The notes under the pieces are model-generated. The model searched no databases, was not told the DNA's origin, and was given only the letters and a program-made list of their open reading frames with translations. The translations under genes and the position numbers were made by a program. A stretch of DNA of 64,000 nucleotides from Bog-473 sp963804055. Lineage in GTDB: Bacteria; Actinomycetota; Acidimicrobiia; Acidimicrobiales; RAAP-2. Below, piece after piece: positions 45,444-54,106 of this stretch (position 1 is the stretch's first letter; each line of letters opens with the position of its first letter). The stretch is from positions 307,152-371,151 of the forward strand of contig CAWDOU010000011.1 of NCBI GenBank assembly GCA_963804055.1. The letters run 5' to 3'.

Positions 45444-45449
45444 AGTATA
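45444..45449 (-). promoter_or_regulatory. -10 promoter element TATACT for the small ORF
   Basis: TATACT on the minus strand is one of the best -10 matches in a window this GC-rich. A possible -35 TTGTCC (45470-45475) is 20 bases upstream, longer than the ideal 17. It predicts a start of transcription at or just before the ATG at 45434. Confidence 0.45.
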
Positions 45450-45527
45450 CGAGAGCCGGTGGCGGCGCTGGACAAGATCTCGGAGAGTTCATCGCCGCGT
45501 CACACGCGCCGGGCGCGGTGTGGTGCG

Positions 45528-47057
45528 TCAGGCAGGCGTGCCGGCCACACGGGCGCGCAGCTCGGGCTTGACCACCTTGCCCGTCGGGTTCCGGGGCAGC
45601 TCGTCGACGAAGATGAATTGGCGAGGCACCTTGTAGTCGGCCAGCTGCTCGAGCCCGAAGGCACGCAGCGTCTCGGCGTCGGCGTCGGCGCCCGGGTGCA
45701 GGACGACGAAGGCGACCACGTCCTCACCGAGCACGGGGTGCGGAGCGCCCACCACGGCGACCTCCTTCACCGCATCGTGCTGCACGAGGACGTGCTCGAC
45801 GTCGGTGGCGTGCACGTTGTTGCCGCCTCGGATGATGACGTCCTTGGAGCGGCCGACGATGTAGAGGTAGCCGTCCGCATCGAGCTTGCCGAGGTCGCCC
45901 GTGACCAGCCAGCCGTCCTTCCACATCTGGGCGGTGGCGTCGGGGTCCTCGAAGTACTCACGCTGACGTCCTGGCATCTGCAGGCGCACCTCGCCCACCT
46001 CGCCGGGGGGCAGCTCCCGGTCGTGCTCGTCGACGATGCGCACGACCGCCGGCGGGGCGATCTGCCCCACCGAGCCCGGGCGCTTGACCGCCTCGCCCTT
46101 GGGCATGACGCAGTAGGCCGACCCCGCCTCGGTCATGCCGTAGTTGTTCGAGACCAGGGCGTCGGGCATTTTGGCCTGGAGCCGCTCGACGACGTAGGGC
46201 GCCAGCGGTGCGCTCCCCACCGAGCACATCTGCACCGAGGACAGGTCGGAGTCGTCGAAGCGCGGATTGTCGATGAGGAGATGGGCCATGGTCGGGACCA
46301 GGAAGACGGCCATGGGACGTTCGTCCTCGACGACGCGCAGCCAGCGGTCCGCATCGAAGCGCGGCTGGTAGATCACCTGCAGGCCGAGCTTCATCGGTGT
46401 GTACACGAGAGCGATGCCGGCGAACGTGAAGAGCGGGCTGGCGTGCAGCCACCCGGCACCGGTCCAGTTGGGGTCGACCTTGCCGATCATGGAGCCGTTG
46501 GAGTGGCGGACCGCCACGCCCTTGGGCCGGCCGGTCGTCCCCGAGGTATAGAGGATGTCGGCCAGGTCCTCGGAGTCACGTGGCACCTGGAAGGGCGAGC
46601 GGTCCCCGGAGGTGGCCGCGTCCCAGCCCAGCACCGGGACCGTGCTGTCCGGCGGTGGCGTCCCGTCCTCCGTGCCGGCGTCGATCAGGGCGACAAGGCG
46701 GCTTGCCCCCGCTTCGCCGTCGCTGCGCAACAGGTCACCATCCGCCACGACGGCCCTGGCCCCGGAGTGATCGAGCATGTGGGCCACCTCGGCCGGCGCC
46801 AGACGGGGGTTCATGGGGACGGCCACGCCGCCGGCGCGGTGGGCGGCGGAGTACGAGACCAGCCAGCGCAGCGCCAGCTCGGGCCGGAGGTGGATGCCGA
46901 CGCGGTCATTGGGCTGGAGGCCGGCCTCGACCAGGTTACGGGCCATGGCATTGGCCGCACCGTCCCATTCCGCGAAGGTCATGGAGCCGACGTCGACGAC
47001 GGCGAAGGCCGTCTTGTCGCCGAACTCCTCGGCCATGCGCGCCAGGTGATCGTCCAT
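45528..47057 (-). CDS. AMP-dependent synthetase/acyl-CoA ligase
   Basis: 509 aa from ATG 47057 (MDDHLARMAEEFG). ANL superfamily: P-loop YTSGTTGRPKG, YGMTEAGS, adenylate motif TGDLGKLDADGYLYIVGRSKDVIIRGG, and the C-terminal catalytic Lys in PTGKVVKPEL. It activates a carboxylic acid to acyl-AMP and then acyl-CoA. No ribosome binding site precedes the ATG, so a leaderless message starting near operator site 5 (42 bases upstream) is possible. It is divergent from a DUF35-thiolase pair, which fits fatty or aromatic acid breakdown. Substrate unknown. Confidence 0.92.
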   Translation of the reverse strand: MDDHLARMAEEFGDKTAFAVVDVGSMTFAEWDGAANAMARNLVEAGLQPNDRVGIHLRPELALRWLVSYSAAHRAGGVAVPMNPRLAPAEVAHMLDHSGARAVVADGDLLRSDGEAGASRLVALIDAGTEDGTPPPDSTVPVLGWDAATSGDRSPFQVPRDSEDLADILYTSGTTGRPKGVAVRHSNGSMIGKVDPNWTGAGWLHASPLFTFAGIALVYTPMKLGLQVIYQPRFDADRWLRVVEDERPMAVFLVPTMAHLLIDNPRFDDSDLSSVQMCSVGSAPLAPYVVERLQAKMPDALVSNNYGMTEAGSAYCVMPKGEAVKRPGSVGQIAPPAVVRIVDEHDRELPPGEVGEVRLQMPGRQREYFEDPDATAQMWKDGWLVTGDLGKLDADGYLYIVGRSKDVIIRGGNNVHATDVEHVLVQHDAVKEVAVVGAPHPVLGEDVVAFVVLHPGADADAETLRAFGLEQLADYKVPRQFIFVDELPRNPTGKVVKPELRARVAGTPA

Positions 47058-47098
47058 CAACACGGTTCGTGGGCCCCCCGGGGAGTTGGTCGGTGCGA

Positions 47099-47120
47099 AA
47101 GTTGACGCCAGCGTCAGGTT
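47099..47120. promoter_or_regulatory. TetR-type palindrome, site 5
   Basis: AAGTTGAC-GCCAGC-GTCAGGTT; six of eight arm positions are symmetric and the TGAC-N6-GTCA core is kept. It lies in the divergent gap between the acyl-CoA ligase (start 47057) and the DUF35 gene (start 47188), so it could control both operons. Confidence 0.6.
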
Positions 47121-47187
47121 CGTTGCAGCATGGCCGATGCGCCTGCGGGGGTCAATCCCGGAGGCACCGACGGAGGGAGGCGGCGAC

Positions 47188-47595
47188 GTGAGCACTGTCC
47201 GATTCGACCTCCCCACACCCGAGGGCGACACCGTGGAGTTCTGGGAGGCGGCCCGGGAGGAGCGCCTCCTGATCCGGCACTGCCTCGACTGCGACGCCTA
47301 CTCCTACTACCCGCGGCCGTTCTGCCCGAAGTGCTGGAGCGAGCGGGTGGTGTGGCACCAGGCCAGCGGCGAGGGCACGCTGTACACCTGGTCGGTCATC
47401 TACGCCAACGACCAGCCGCCGTTCCGCGACCGGGTGCCCTACGTGGCCGCCATCGTCGACCTGGCCGAGGGCCCGCGCATGATGACCAACGTGATCGACT
47501 GCCCCTTCGACGAATTGGCGGTCGGGATGGCGCTGCGGGTGACGTTCCAGCCCATATCCGACGAGTTCACGATCCCCGTCTTCGTGCGGGCCTGA
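47188..47595 (+). CDS. DUF35/OB-fold zinc-ribbon protein (thiolase partner)
   Basis: 135 aa from GTG 47188, with GGAGGGAGG upstream. An N-terminal helix (EFWEAAREERLLIRHC) leads into a zinc ribbon with CLDC and CPKC pairs, then the OB-fold (SGEGTLYTWSVIY, PYVAAIVDLAEGPRMMTNVI, LRVTFQPI). DUF35 proteins bind CoA esters and dock on SCP-x-type thiolases. The thiolase gene begins 15 bases later on the same strand, so they are partners by position. Confidence 0.92.
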   Translation: MSTVRFDLPTPEGDTVEFWEAAREERLLIRHCLDCDAYSYYPRPFCPKCWSERVVWHQASGEGTLYTWSVIYANDQPPFRDRVPYVAAIVDLAEGPRMMTNVIDCPFDELAVGMALRVTFQPISDEFTIPVFVRA

Positions 47596-47610
47596 GGAGG
47601 AACCATTCCC

Positions 47611-48795
47611 ATGACCGAAGCCAACGACGCCGTGATCGTCGCCGCCACCCGCACGCCGATCGGGCGCTCGCGGGGCGCCCTGGCCGGGCTGACCGTGGCG
47701 GACATCGGCATGCAGACCCTGACCGGGGTGCTGGGCGCGGTGGCGGTGCCGGCCGAGGACATCGACGACCTCATCATCGGCGAGGTCCTGCGCGGGGGCG
47801 GCTGCACCGCCCGCTACGTGGCCAACGCGCTGGGCCTGCCGCCCGACACGCCGGGTGGCGCGGTCCAGCGCCAGTGCGCCACCGGGATGATGGCGGTCCA
47901 GGAGGCGGCGGCTCATATCCGCTCGGGCATGGCCGACGTCGTTGTCGCAGGCGGGATCGACTCCATGACCCGCACGCCGATGCTCTTCGAGACGTCGCCC
48001 TTTCCCTTCGGCGGCGTCCAGCAGTTCATGCCGCCGAGTCACCCGGACACACCCGACGCCCCCAACACCAACATGTTGATCACGGTCGGAGAGAACACCG
48101 CCCGTGAGTGCGGCATCACCCGCGAGGAGTCCGACGACTGGTCGTACCACTCCAACATCCGGGCCGTGGCCGCAACCGACGATGGTCGGTTCGCCGAGGA
48201 GATCGTTCCGGTGACGGTGCCGGCGGGCCGGGGTGAAACCGTGACGGTCGGCGTGGACGAGTGCCCCCGCCGGGACACGACCCCGGAGAAGCTGGCCGCC
48301 CTGCGGTCGCTCACCGGTCCCGACGGTCAGGTCACCGCGGGGAACTCGTCGGGTATCGCCGACGGGGGCGCCGCCCTTGTGCTGGTGTCACGGTCCTACG
48401 CCGAGGCGCACGGACTGGCGCCGTTGGCGACGGTGCGCTCGTGGAACTCGTGCGGCATTGAGCCGGCCCGCACCGGACTGGCCCCCACGATCTGCGTGCC
48501 CCGGGCCCTGAACCGGGCGGGGCTCAGCGAGTCCGACGTCGACCTGGTCGAGATCAACGAGGCCTTCGCCACCATGGCGGTCGCCAGCTCGCGCAAGTTG
48601 GGCTTCCCGCACGACATGGTGAACGTGAACGGCGGCGCGGTGGGGCTCGGGCACCCGGTGGCCTGCTCGGGGGCGCGCATCCTGGTCACGCTGATCCACG
48701 AGCTGCGCCGGCGCGGCGGTGGCATAGGGGTCGGGACCCTGTGCGCCGGCGGCGGCATGGGCTCGGCGACGGTGCTCGAGGTGCACGCCGCCTGA
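47611..48795 (+). CDS. Acetyl-CoA C-acetyl/acyltransferase (thiolase)
   Basis: 394 aa from ATG 47611 with a GAGGAGG ribosome binding site. Full thiolase catalytic set: nucleophile Cys in VQRQCATGMMA, GGAVGLGHPVACSGARI with the His, and LCAGGGMGSATVLEV with the second Cys. It cleaves 3-ketoacyl-CoA. It follows the DUF35 gene by 15 bases. That is unusual for a classical biosynthetic/degradative thiolase, since DUF35 usually pairs with SCP-x-type thiolases. It converges with a broken VOC gene. Confidence 0.93.
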   Translation: MTEANDAVIVAATRTPIGRSRGALAGLTVADIGMQTLTGVLGAVAVPAEDIDDLIIGEVLRGGGCTARYVANALGLPPDTPGGAVQRQCATGMMAVQEAAAHIRSGMADVVVAGGIDSMTRTPMLFETSPFPFGGVQQFMPPSHPDTPDAPNTNMLITVGENTARECGITREESDDWSYHSNIRAVAATDDGRFAEEIVPVTVPAGRGETVTVGVDECPRRDTTPEKLAALRSLTGPDGQVTAGNSSGIADGGAALVLVSRSYAEAHGLAPLATVRSWNSCGIEPARTGLAPTICVPRALNRAGLSESDVDLVEINEAFATMAVASSRKLGFPHDMVNVNGGAVGLGHPVACSGARILVTLIHELRRRGGGIGVGTLCAGGGMGSATVLEVHAA

Positions 48796-48800
48796 CGGCG

Positions 48801-49174
48801 TCAGTAGTGGCGCAGCTCGACGAGGTGGCCGTCGGGATCGAACAGGTAAACGGTGGGCCCGGGGCCGCGCGCCCGGCCTCCTCGCCCGGGCCCTGCATGT
48901 TGCCTACGTCGTGGAACGAATCGCCGTAGGGAATGGCGGCCGCACGGACGCGGTCGAAGGCGGCCTCGAATTCGTCCCGTGAGAGGGCGAAGGCCAGGTG
49001 CCCGCCGCCCTCGGTGCCCCAGGGGGCCAGCTGCAGCGTCGTGTCGGGGCTGACCCTGATGACCGAGAACGGACCGTCCTCGCCTTCGTGCCCGAAGCCC
49101 ATGACCTCGGTGTAGAAGCGGACGCTGGCCTCGCGGTCGTTGACCGTCACGATGAGGTGGTCGAGCGTCGCCAC
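48801..49174 (-). pseudogene. VOC family protein, frameshifted
   Basis: Starts at 49174 as MATLDHLIVTVNDREASVRFYTEV-type VOC sequence and runs well to GPGEEAG; then the frame changes at about 48871-48880 and the true C-terminus (TVYLFDPDGHLVELRHY) continues one frame away to the TGA at 48801. One missing base in a GC run restores about 124 aa, a normal VOC length with H in LDHLIV and E in LVELRHY as metal ligands. Recent mutation or sequence error. The SDR gene upstream ends 12 bases before its start, so both may be in one operon. Confidence 0.75.
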
Positions 49175-49186
49175 AGCGCTCGAAGC

Positions 49187-50209
49187 CTATTCGTGCCGAT
49201 GCGGGTCCGCAGGGGAAGGCGGATCGCCCCGCAGGCCGGCGCGTGCCTCGCACCACTCCCACAACCGGGGACCGTCCCCGGGACCCGAGCCGCGGGCGGT
49301 CCAGGGGAGGTGGTACTCGCTGCGCCGGTGGCGATCGTGAAAGAACCCCTCGGTGGCGGGACGCGCCGCATCGAGGCTCCTGGCCCCTCCGGCCGCGAGC
49401 CAGACCACGGTGTCGGCACCTTGTGCGGGCGTACGGAGCAGAGGACCGAGCTTGGCGAAGGCGGGCAGCCCGCTGGCGAGCCCGGGCGTGTCGACCCATC
49501 CGGGATGCGACGCGTAGCTGGCGACTCCGTCGGCACCCCAGCGCCGGGCCCACTCGTGGGACAGCACGACCTGGGCGCGCTTCGCCCGCGCGTAGGCGGT
49601 GGTGCCGCGGTAGGTCTCGGGGGTCATCTCGAGGTGTCCGAGGTCGAATGGCTGGGTGTACATGCCCCCCGACGACACCGTCACGATGGTGGCGTCGGGG
49701 GCTCGGCGCAGGAGCGGGCTGAGCCACCACGTCAGGCGAAACGGGGCCACGACGGCCGTGGCCAACGTGAGCTCCCCCCCGCCGGGCGCGTCTCGGTACG
49801 TCGGGAAGAGCGCGCCCGCCGCGTGCACCAGCGCGTGCAGCCGGTCGTGACGGGCCACGACGCGCGTCGCGAAGGCGCGCACGGCGTCCGCGTCGACGAC
49901 GTCGAGCTCGACGGGCTCGACCACCGCGCCGGATCCGACCTCGCGGGCTTCGCGGGCGGTCGCCTCGATCCGCCCCTTGTCCCGTCCGACGAGCCAGAGC
50001 GTGGCACCGAGACGGGCCAGTTCCAGCGCAGCCGCCCGACCGATTCCCGACGAGGCACCCGTCACGACCACGACGCGCCCGTCGAGTCCGGCCGGGGGGG
50101 CCCAGTGCTCGAGTCGTGACCGCACGGCAAAGCCGGCCCGGCTGAAGCTCCCGACGACGGTGGCCTCGAGGGCGCCGTCCACGACCGCGGAAAGACGGGA
50201 CCGGTTCAC
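49187..50209 (-). CDS. SDR family oxidoreductase
   Basis: 340 aa from GTG 50209, whose GTGA overlaps the SRPBCC stop. An N-terminal ~45-residue segment precedes the fold. The cofactor motif is TGASSGIGRAAA, WLVGRDKGR after beta-2 favours NADP, then VHAAGALF, VSSGGMY, and YARAKRAQVVL with catalytic Tyr and Lys. The fold resembles retinol/WW-domain-type dehydrogenases. It is cotranscribed with SRPBCC and divergent from the FAD/DUF1365/CFA operon, so it may take part in the same lipid modification. Confidence 0.9.
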   Translation of the reverse strand: MNRSRLSAVVDGALEATVVGSFSRAGFAVRSRLEHWAPPAGLDGRVVVVTGASSGIGRAAALELARLGATLWLVGRDKGRIEATAREAREVGSGAVVEPVELDVVDADAVRAFATRVVARHDRLHALVHAAGALFPTYRDAPGGGELTLATAVVAPFRLTWWLSPLLRRAPDATIVTVSSGGMYTQPFDLGHLEMTPETYRGTTAYARAKRAQVVLSHEWARRWGADGVASYASHPGWVDTPGLASGLPAFAKLGPLLRTPAQGADTVVWLAAGGARSLDAARPATEGFFHDRHRRSEYHLPWTARGSGPGDGPRLWEWCEARAGLRGDPPSPADPHRHE

Positions 50210-50640
50210 GCCAACTCGGCGCGGAGCCCGGCGGCGGCCCGGTCCGCCATGGTGGAGAAGAACCGGGCGAGCAGGGGCGACGCCAGGCGCAGGAGGCCGC
50301 GCCCCTCGAGCACCGCCACGTACCGGACGAGGGAGCCCGAGCCGCCGGCGGCCGGTTCCACCGTGATGGTGTCCGTCGACACGATCTGCCCGTGCCTCGC
50401 CTGGAGGACGACCCGGCGGGGGCGGTCGAGCTCGAGGACCCGGTACTCGAACGGCACGACCCGGCCGGCGATCCGTACGCCGAGCCGATACACCGACCCC
50501 ACCGCGGCCGGCCCGGGCACGAGCGTTGCACCCTCCACCACGCTGGGATCCCACTCTCGGGCGTTGGAAAAGGTGGCCAGGTAGTCGAACACCTCGTCCG
50601 GTTCTCCCGCCGCATCGATCCGGGTTCTGTAGGTGGCCAC
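50206..50640 (-). CDS. SRPBCC family protein
   Basis: 144 aa from GTG 50640, with an AGGGAGA ribosome binding site. Signature: VATYRTRIDAAGEPDEVFDYLATFSN, WDPSVVEGATLVPG, VGSVYRLGVRIAGRVVPFEYRV and a C-terminal helix. A ligand-binding helix-grip protein that is often found in the CFA/DUF1365/FAD oxidoreductase cluster (from memory). It is the first gene of the leftward unit from the palindromic divergent promoter at 50687-50702 and is coupled to the SDR. Confidence 0.82.
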   Translation of the reverse strand: MATYRTRIDAAGEPDEVFDYLATFSNAREWDPSVVEGATLVPGPAAVGSVYRLGVRIAGRVVPFEYRVLELDRPRRVVLQARHGQIVSTDTITVEPAAGGSGSLVRYVAVLEGRGLLRLASPLLARFFSTMADRAAAGLRAELA

Positions 50641-50686
50641 TGCTGTCTCCCTCTGCCCGCCGGACGCCGGCGGGGTGATCTCGCTT

Positions 50687-50702
50687 AGTTTAGTGCTAAA
50701 CT
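50687..50702. promoter_or_regulatory. Palindromic divergent promoter/operator (AGTTTAG-TG-CTAAACT)
   Basis: Perfect 7-base arms around TG. Each strand reads TAAACT in it, a plausible -10 box, so one element could hold the two back-to-back promoters of the SRPBCC/SDR and FAD/DUF1365/CFA operons. The inner TTTAG-x2-CTAAA resembles TTTAGGGGTAAA at the start of the B12-MerR gene, making that protein the likely regulator. Confidence 0.6.
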
Positions 50703-50725
50703 TACCTCCCGGAAGGAGCACCGTC

Positions 50726-51985
50726 TTGCGCATCGGCATCATCGGGACCGGTATTGCCGGCATGACAGCAGCCCACCTCCTCCAGGAGCATCACGAGGTC
50801 CACGTCTTCGAGGCCGATGGCCGACCGGGCGGTCACGCCAACACGGTAACGGTCGACCTCCCGGGAGGGCCCGTCGCCGCCGATACGGGCTTCCTCGTCT
50901 ACAACGAACGGACCTATCCCCTCTTCACCCGCCTGCTGGCCGACCTGGGGGTGGCGACGCACCCGAGCGAAATGAGCTTCAGCCTCACCGACCTCCGCTG
51001 TGGCCTCGAATGGCGCGGCACGTCGCTCTCGACGATTTTCGCCCAACGCCGCAACGCGCTCCGGCCCGCGTTCCTCGCCATGCTGGCCGACGTGGTCCGC
51101 TTCAACCGGGTGTCCCGCGCGCTTCTGACCGGGACCGGAGCCGACTCCGGGCGCGGTGCGGGGTCCCTGGCCGACCTCTTGGCGGAGCACCGTTGGTCGA
51201 CCGGCTTCCTCGACTGGTACCTCATCCCACTGGGGTCGGCCATTTGGTCGGCGGACCCCGAGACCTTCACGCAGATCCCGGCCCGGACGTTCGTGGAGTT
51301 CTTCAGCCGCCACGGATTGCTCGGACCAGGCGACCAACCGGCCTGGCGCACCGTGACCGGCGGATCCACCCGGTACGTGGAGGCAATCCTCGAACCCCTG
51401 CGCCGACGGGGGCGGCTGCACCTGGGCACCCCGGTGACGAAGCTGCGGCGCAACGAGCGAGAAGTCGAGCTGCTCACCGCGGCCGGCCCGGTCGCCTTCG
51501 ACCACGTGGTCGTCGCCACGCACAGCGACCAGGCCCTGGCGTTGCTCGGCGACCCGACCGACCGGGAACGCCGTGTCCTCGGCGCCCTCCGCTATCAGCC
51601 GAACCGGGCCACCCTGCACACCGACACGGCGTTGTTGCCCACCAACCGCCGGGCGTGGGCGTCCTGGAACTACGTGCGGCCGGCAGGACCGACCGACCGG
51701 GCGACGCTGACCTACTACCTGAACCGGTTGCAGGGCTTGGAGGCGGAGCAGCCCGTGCTGGTGACACTGAACCGCGACGAGGCCATCGATCCCAGCCAGG
51801 TCGTGGCGAGGTTCGACTACGCGCATCCCGTCATCGACCAGGCGGCGGAGGCGGCCCAGGCCAGCCAACGCGCGCTGAGCTCCGGGGCCGTCTCCTACTG
51901 CGGGGCCTACTGGGGGTACGGGTTCCACGAGGACGGGGTCCGCAGCGCGCTGGCCGTGTGCGAGCGGTTCGGGGCGCGCCTGTGA
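50726..51985 (+). CDS. FAD-dependent oxidoreductase (flavin amine oxidase-like)
   Basis: 419 aa from TTG 50726, chosen because GGAAGGAG lies seven bases upstream and the FAD motif starts at once: LRIGIIGTGIAGMTAA (GxGxxG 7-12), then VFEADGRPGGHANTV. It is a NAD(P)-binding Rossmann amine-oxidase-type flavoprotein of the group found beside cfa-like and DUF1365 genes. In Rhodobacter sphaeroides such a set makes methylated furan fatty acids (from memory). YRYNPNRATLHTDT-like segments match that group. Its stop overlaps the DUF1365 start (GTGA). Confidence 0.88.
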   Translation: MRIGIIGTGIAGMTAAHLLQEHHEVHVFEADGRPGGHANTVTVDLPGGPVAADTGFLVYNERTYPLFTRLLADLGVATHPSEMSFSLTDLRCGLEWRGTSLSTIFAQRRNALRPAFLAMLADVVRFNRVSRALLTGTGADSGRGAGSLADLLAEHRWSTGFLDWYLIPLGSAIWSADPETFTQIPARTFVEFFSRHGLLGPGDQPAWRTVTGGSTRYVEAILEPLRRRGRLHLGTPVTKLRRNEREVELLTAAGPVAFDHVVVATHSDQALALLGDPTDRERRVLGALRYQPNRATLHTDTALLPTNRRAWASWNYVRPAGPTDRATLTYYLNRLQGLEAEQPVLVTLNRDEAIDPSQVVARFDYAHPVIDQAAEAAQASQRALSSGAVSYCGAYWGYGFHEDGVRSALAVCERFGARL

Positions 51986-52857
51986 GCGCGGGGCCTGCGA
52001 CCCGACTCCGCAGCGCGCTCTACGAAGGCACCGTGACCCACAGACGAGCCGAGCCGGCCCATCGGTTCGACTCCCCCGTGGCACTCCCGCTGCTCTTCCT
52101 CGACGAGCTGGCCGAGCTGCGGGCGGCCCACCCCCTGGTCGACTTCGACCCGTCCCCTCATCGTCGCCGGTGGCCGGCCGCCATGCGGCTCCGCCGCGAC
52201 GACTACCTGCCATCGGATGCGATCACGCTGCACGGTGCCGTGCAGGACGCCGTCGCGGCGGCCGGCGGATCCGTGCGGGGGCCGGTTGCGATGCTGGGCC
52301 ACGCGCGGACGTGGGGGTGGCTCTTCAACCCGGTGACCCTCTACTACTGCTTCGGTCCGTCCGGTCGGGATGTGGAGTGGACCGTGCTCGAGGTCTCCAA
52401 TACGCCCTGGCACGAGCGCTACTCCTACGTCGTGGGACCGCCAGGAGAGCACCGCTTCGCCAAGGCCATGCACGTGTCGCCTTTCCTGCCGACTCAGGGC
52501 GAGTACACCCTGCGCTACTCCGCGCCGGATGAAGGGATCCGGGTCAGTCTCGAGTTCACTGCACCGCCGCCGCTTTCGCCGTATGTTCGGTCGCACGAAC
52601 CGAGCCCCGACGAGACGAAGCCCCAGCTGGCCGCGACCATGGTCCTGCGCCGTCGCCCGCTCGACCGCGCCGGCCTGGCCCGCCTGCTCTGGGGCCACCC
52701 GTTCATGACCACGCGGGTGTCGGGCGGGATTTACGCCCAGGCCCTGCGACTCGTGACCCGGGGCGCCCCGATCCACCGGCACCCCGGTCCGCCCGACCCA
52801 GCCCGCCCGCAAGCAAGCTGTGTGCCGACGGGCAGCGCACGGGGACCATGCCCATGA
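51982..52857 (+). CDS. DUF1365 family protein
   Basis: 291 aa from GTG 51982, overlapping the FAD oxidoreductase stop. DUF1365 signatures are clear: RSALYEGTVTHRR, HRFDSPVALPLLFLDEL, MLGHARTWGWLFNPVTLYYCF, VLEVSNTPWHERYSYVV, AKAMHVSPFLP and GIYAQALRLV. Function is not settled; it travels with the flavoprotein and CFA-like methyltransferase in light- or singlet-oxygen-controlled clusters. Its end overlaps the methyltransferase start by 4-10 bases, so all three are coupled. Confidence 0.92.
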   Translation: MSAGPATRLRSALYEGTVTHRRAEPAHRFDSPVALPLLFLDELAELRAAHPLVDFDPSPHRRRWPAAMRLRRDDYLPSDAITLHGAVQDAVAAAGGSVRGPVAMLGHARTWGWLFNPVTLYYCFGPSGRDVEWTVLEVSNTPWHERYSYVVGPPGEHRFAKAMHVSPFLPTQGEYTLRYSAPDEGIRVSLEFTAPPPLSPYVRSHEPSPDETKPQLAATMVLRRRPLDRAGLARLLWGHPFMTTRVSGGIYAQALRLVTRGAPIHRHPGPPDPARPQASCVPTGSARGPCP

Positions 52858-54083
52858 CCCCCTTGAGCGGACGCCTGGTCCTGGGGCTGGCGGAGCGGTC
52901 CGCGCACGGCCGTCGCGGCACCCTGCGCTTCGAGGGCAGCGGCATGCCCGGGGGGCGCGCCCTGACGAGCGGATCGGGCGACCCGGAGGCCGCACTCGTG
53001 GTCCACGACCCGAGAACGTGGACTGCCCTCCTGCGCCGCGGCTCGCGCGGCCTGGCCGAGAGCTACATCGCCGGGTGGTGGGACACCGACGACCTCACGG
53101 CCGTGGTGCGCATCGCCTTCCGACGCACCGCCGCACTCCGGCAATTCCTGGACGCGACGGCGCGTCGTTCGGGTGGCCTGGTGGCGGCGGCGCAGCGGCT
53201 CCGGCCGCCGAGCATGCACCGGGACCGCGAGAACATCGCCGCCCACTACGACCTCTCCAACGAGTTCTTCGCCCTGATGCTCGACCCCACGATGGCCTAC
53301 TCGTGCGGCTTCTTCGCCGGGGACGGCACCAGCCTCGAAGCGGCCCAGGTGGCGAAGTTCGACATGATCGCGGCCAAGCTACGACTGGGGCCCGAGGATC
53401 ACGTGATCGAGATCGGCACCGGCTGGGGAGGCTTCGCCATCCACGTCGCCGAACGGTACGGCTGCCGCGTCACCACCACGACGATCTCCGAGGCCCAACG
53501 CTCCCTGGCCGAGAAGCGCGTGGCCGAGCGCGGCCTCACGGACCGGGTGACCGTCCTGGACGCCGACTACCGTGATCTGGAAGGCCGGTACGACGCGCTC
53601 GTGTCCATTGAGATGATCGAGGCGGTGGACTGGCGGCGGCACGACCAGTTCTTCGGCACCTGCGCCCGACTGCTCACCGCCGAAGGGCGGATGCTCCTGC
53701 AGGCCATCACGATCGAGGACGCCAGCTACGAGCGGGCGAAGCTCCACGACGACTTCATCCGAGCCATGGTCTTCCCCGGCGGGTGCCTGCCGTCGGTCAG
53801 CACCATTGCGTCATCGGTGGCTCGCACGTCGAATCTGCGGATCGTCGACCTGCAGGACATCGGCCCCCACTACGCCGAGACACTGCGGCGCTGGCGCGCC
53901 AACCTGGACCACCAGCGACCAGCGGTCGAGCGCCTCGGCTTCGACGAACGCTTCTGGCGATTCTGGGGCCTCTACCTCTGCTACTGCGAAGCGGCCTTCA
54001 TGGAGCGCCATGTCTCCGACGTGCAACTGGTCCTGGCCCGGCCCGGTGCCCGCACCCGGTCGGTGGGACGCGATCCCGCCTAG
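52848..54083 (+). CDS. Cyclopropane-fatty-acyl-phospholipid synthase-like methyltransferase
   Basis: 411 aa from ATG 52848; ATG 52854 would give an exact ATGA overlap with DUF1365. N-terminal lipid-binding domain, then the CFA synthase core: NIAAHYDLSNEFFALMLDPTMAYSCGFF, SAM motif VIEIGTGWGGFAIH, TTTTISEAQRSLAEKRV, SIEMIEAVDWRRHDQFF and FPGGCLPSV. It transfers a methyl from SAM to unsaturated phospholipid acyl chains. Products may be cyclopropane, methyl-branched or furan-precursor fatty acids. Last gene of the operon; converges with the B12-MerR gene. Confidence 0.92.
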   Translation: MPMTPLSGRLVLGLAERSAHGRRGTLRFEGSGMPGGRALTSGSGDPEAALVVHDPRTWTALLRRGSRGLAESYIAGWWDTDDLTAVVRIAFRRTAALRQFLDATARRSGGLVAAAQRLRPPSMHRDRENIAAHYDLSNEFFALMLDPTMAYSCGFFAGDGTSLEAAQVAKFDMIAAKLRLGPEDHVIEIGTGWGGFAIHVAERYGCRVTTTTISEAQRSLAEKRVAERGLTDRVTVLDADYRDLEGRYDALVSIEMIEAVDWRRHDQFFGTCARLLTAEGRMLLQAITIEDASYERAKLHDDFIRAMVFPGGCLPSVSTIASSVARTSNLRIVDLQDIGPHYAETLRRWRANLDHQRPAVERLGFDERFWRFWGLYLCYCEAAFMERHVSDVQLVLARPGARTRSVGRDPA

Positions 54084-54106
54084 CCCTCGAGCGCAACCGT
54101 CGTCTC

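Noticed and set aside
45390..47105. 571-codon frame opposite the acyl-CoA ligase
   Set aside because: Antisense shadow typical of GC-rich genes; no domain seen.
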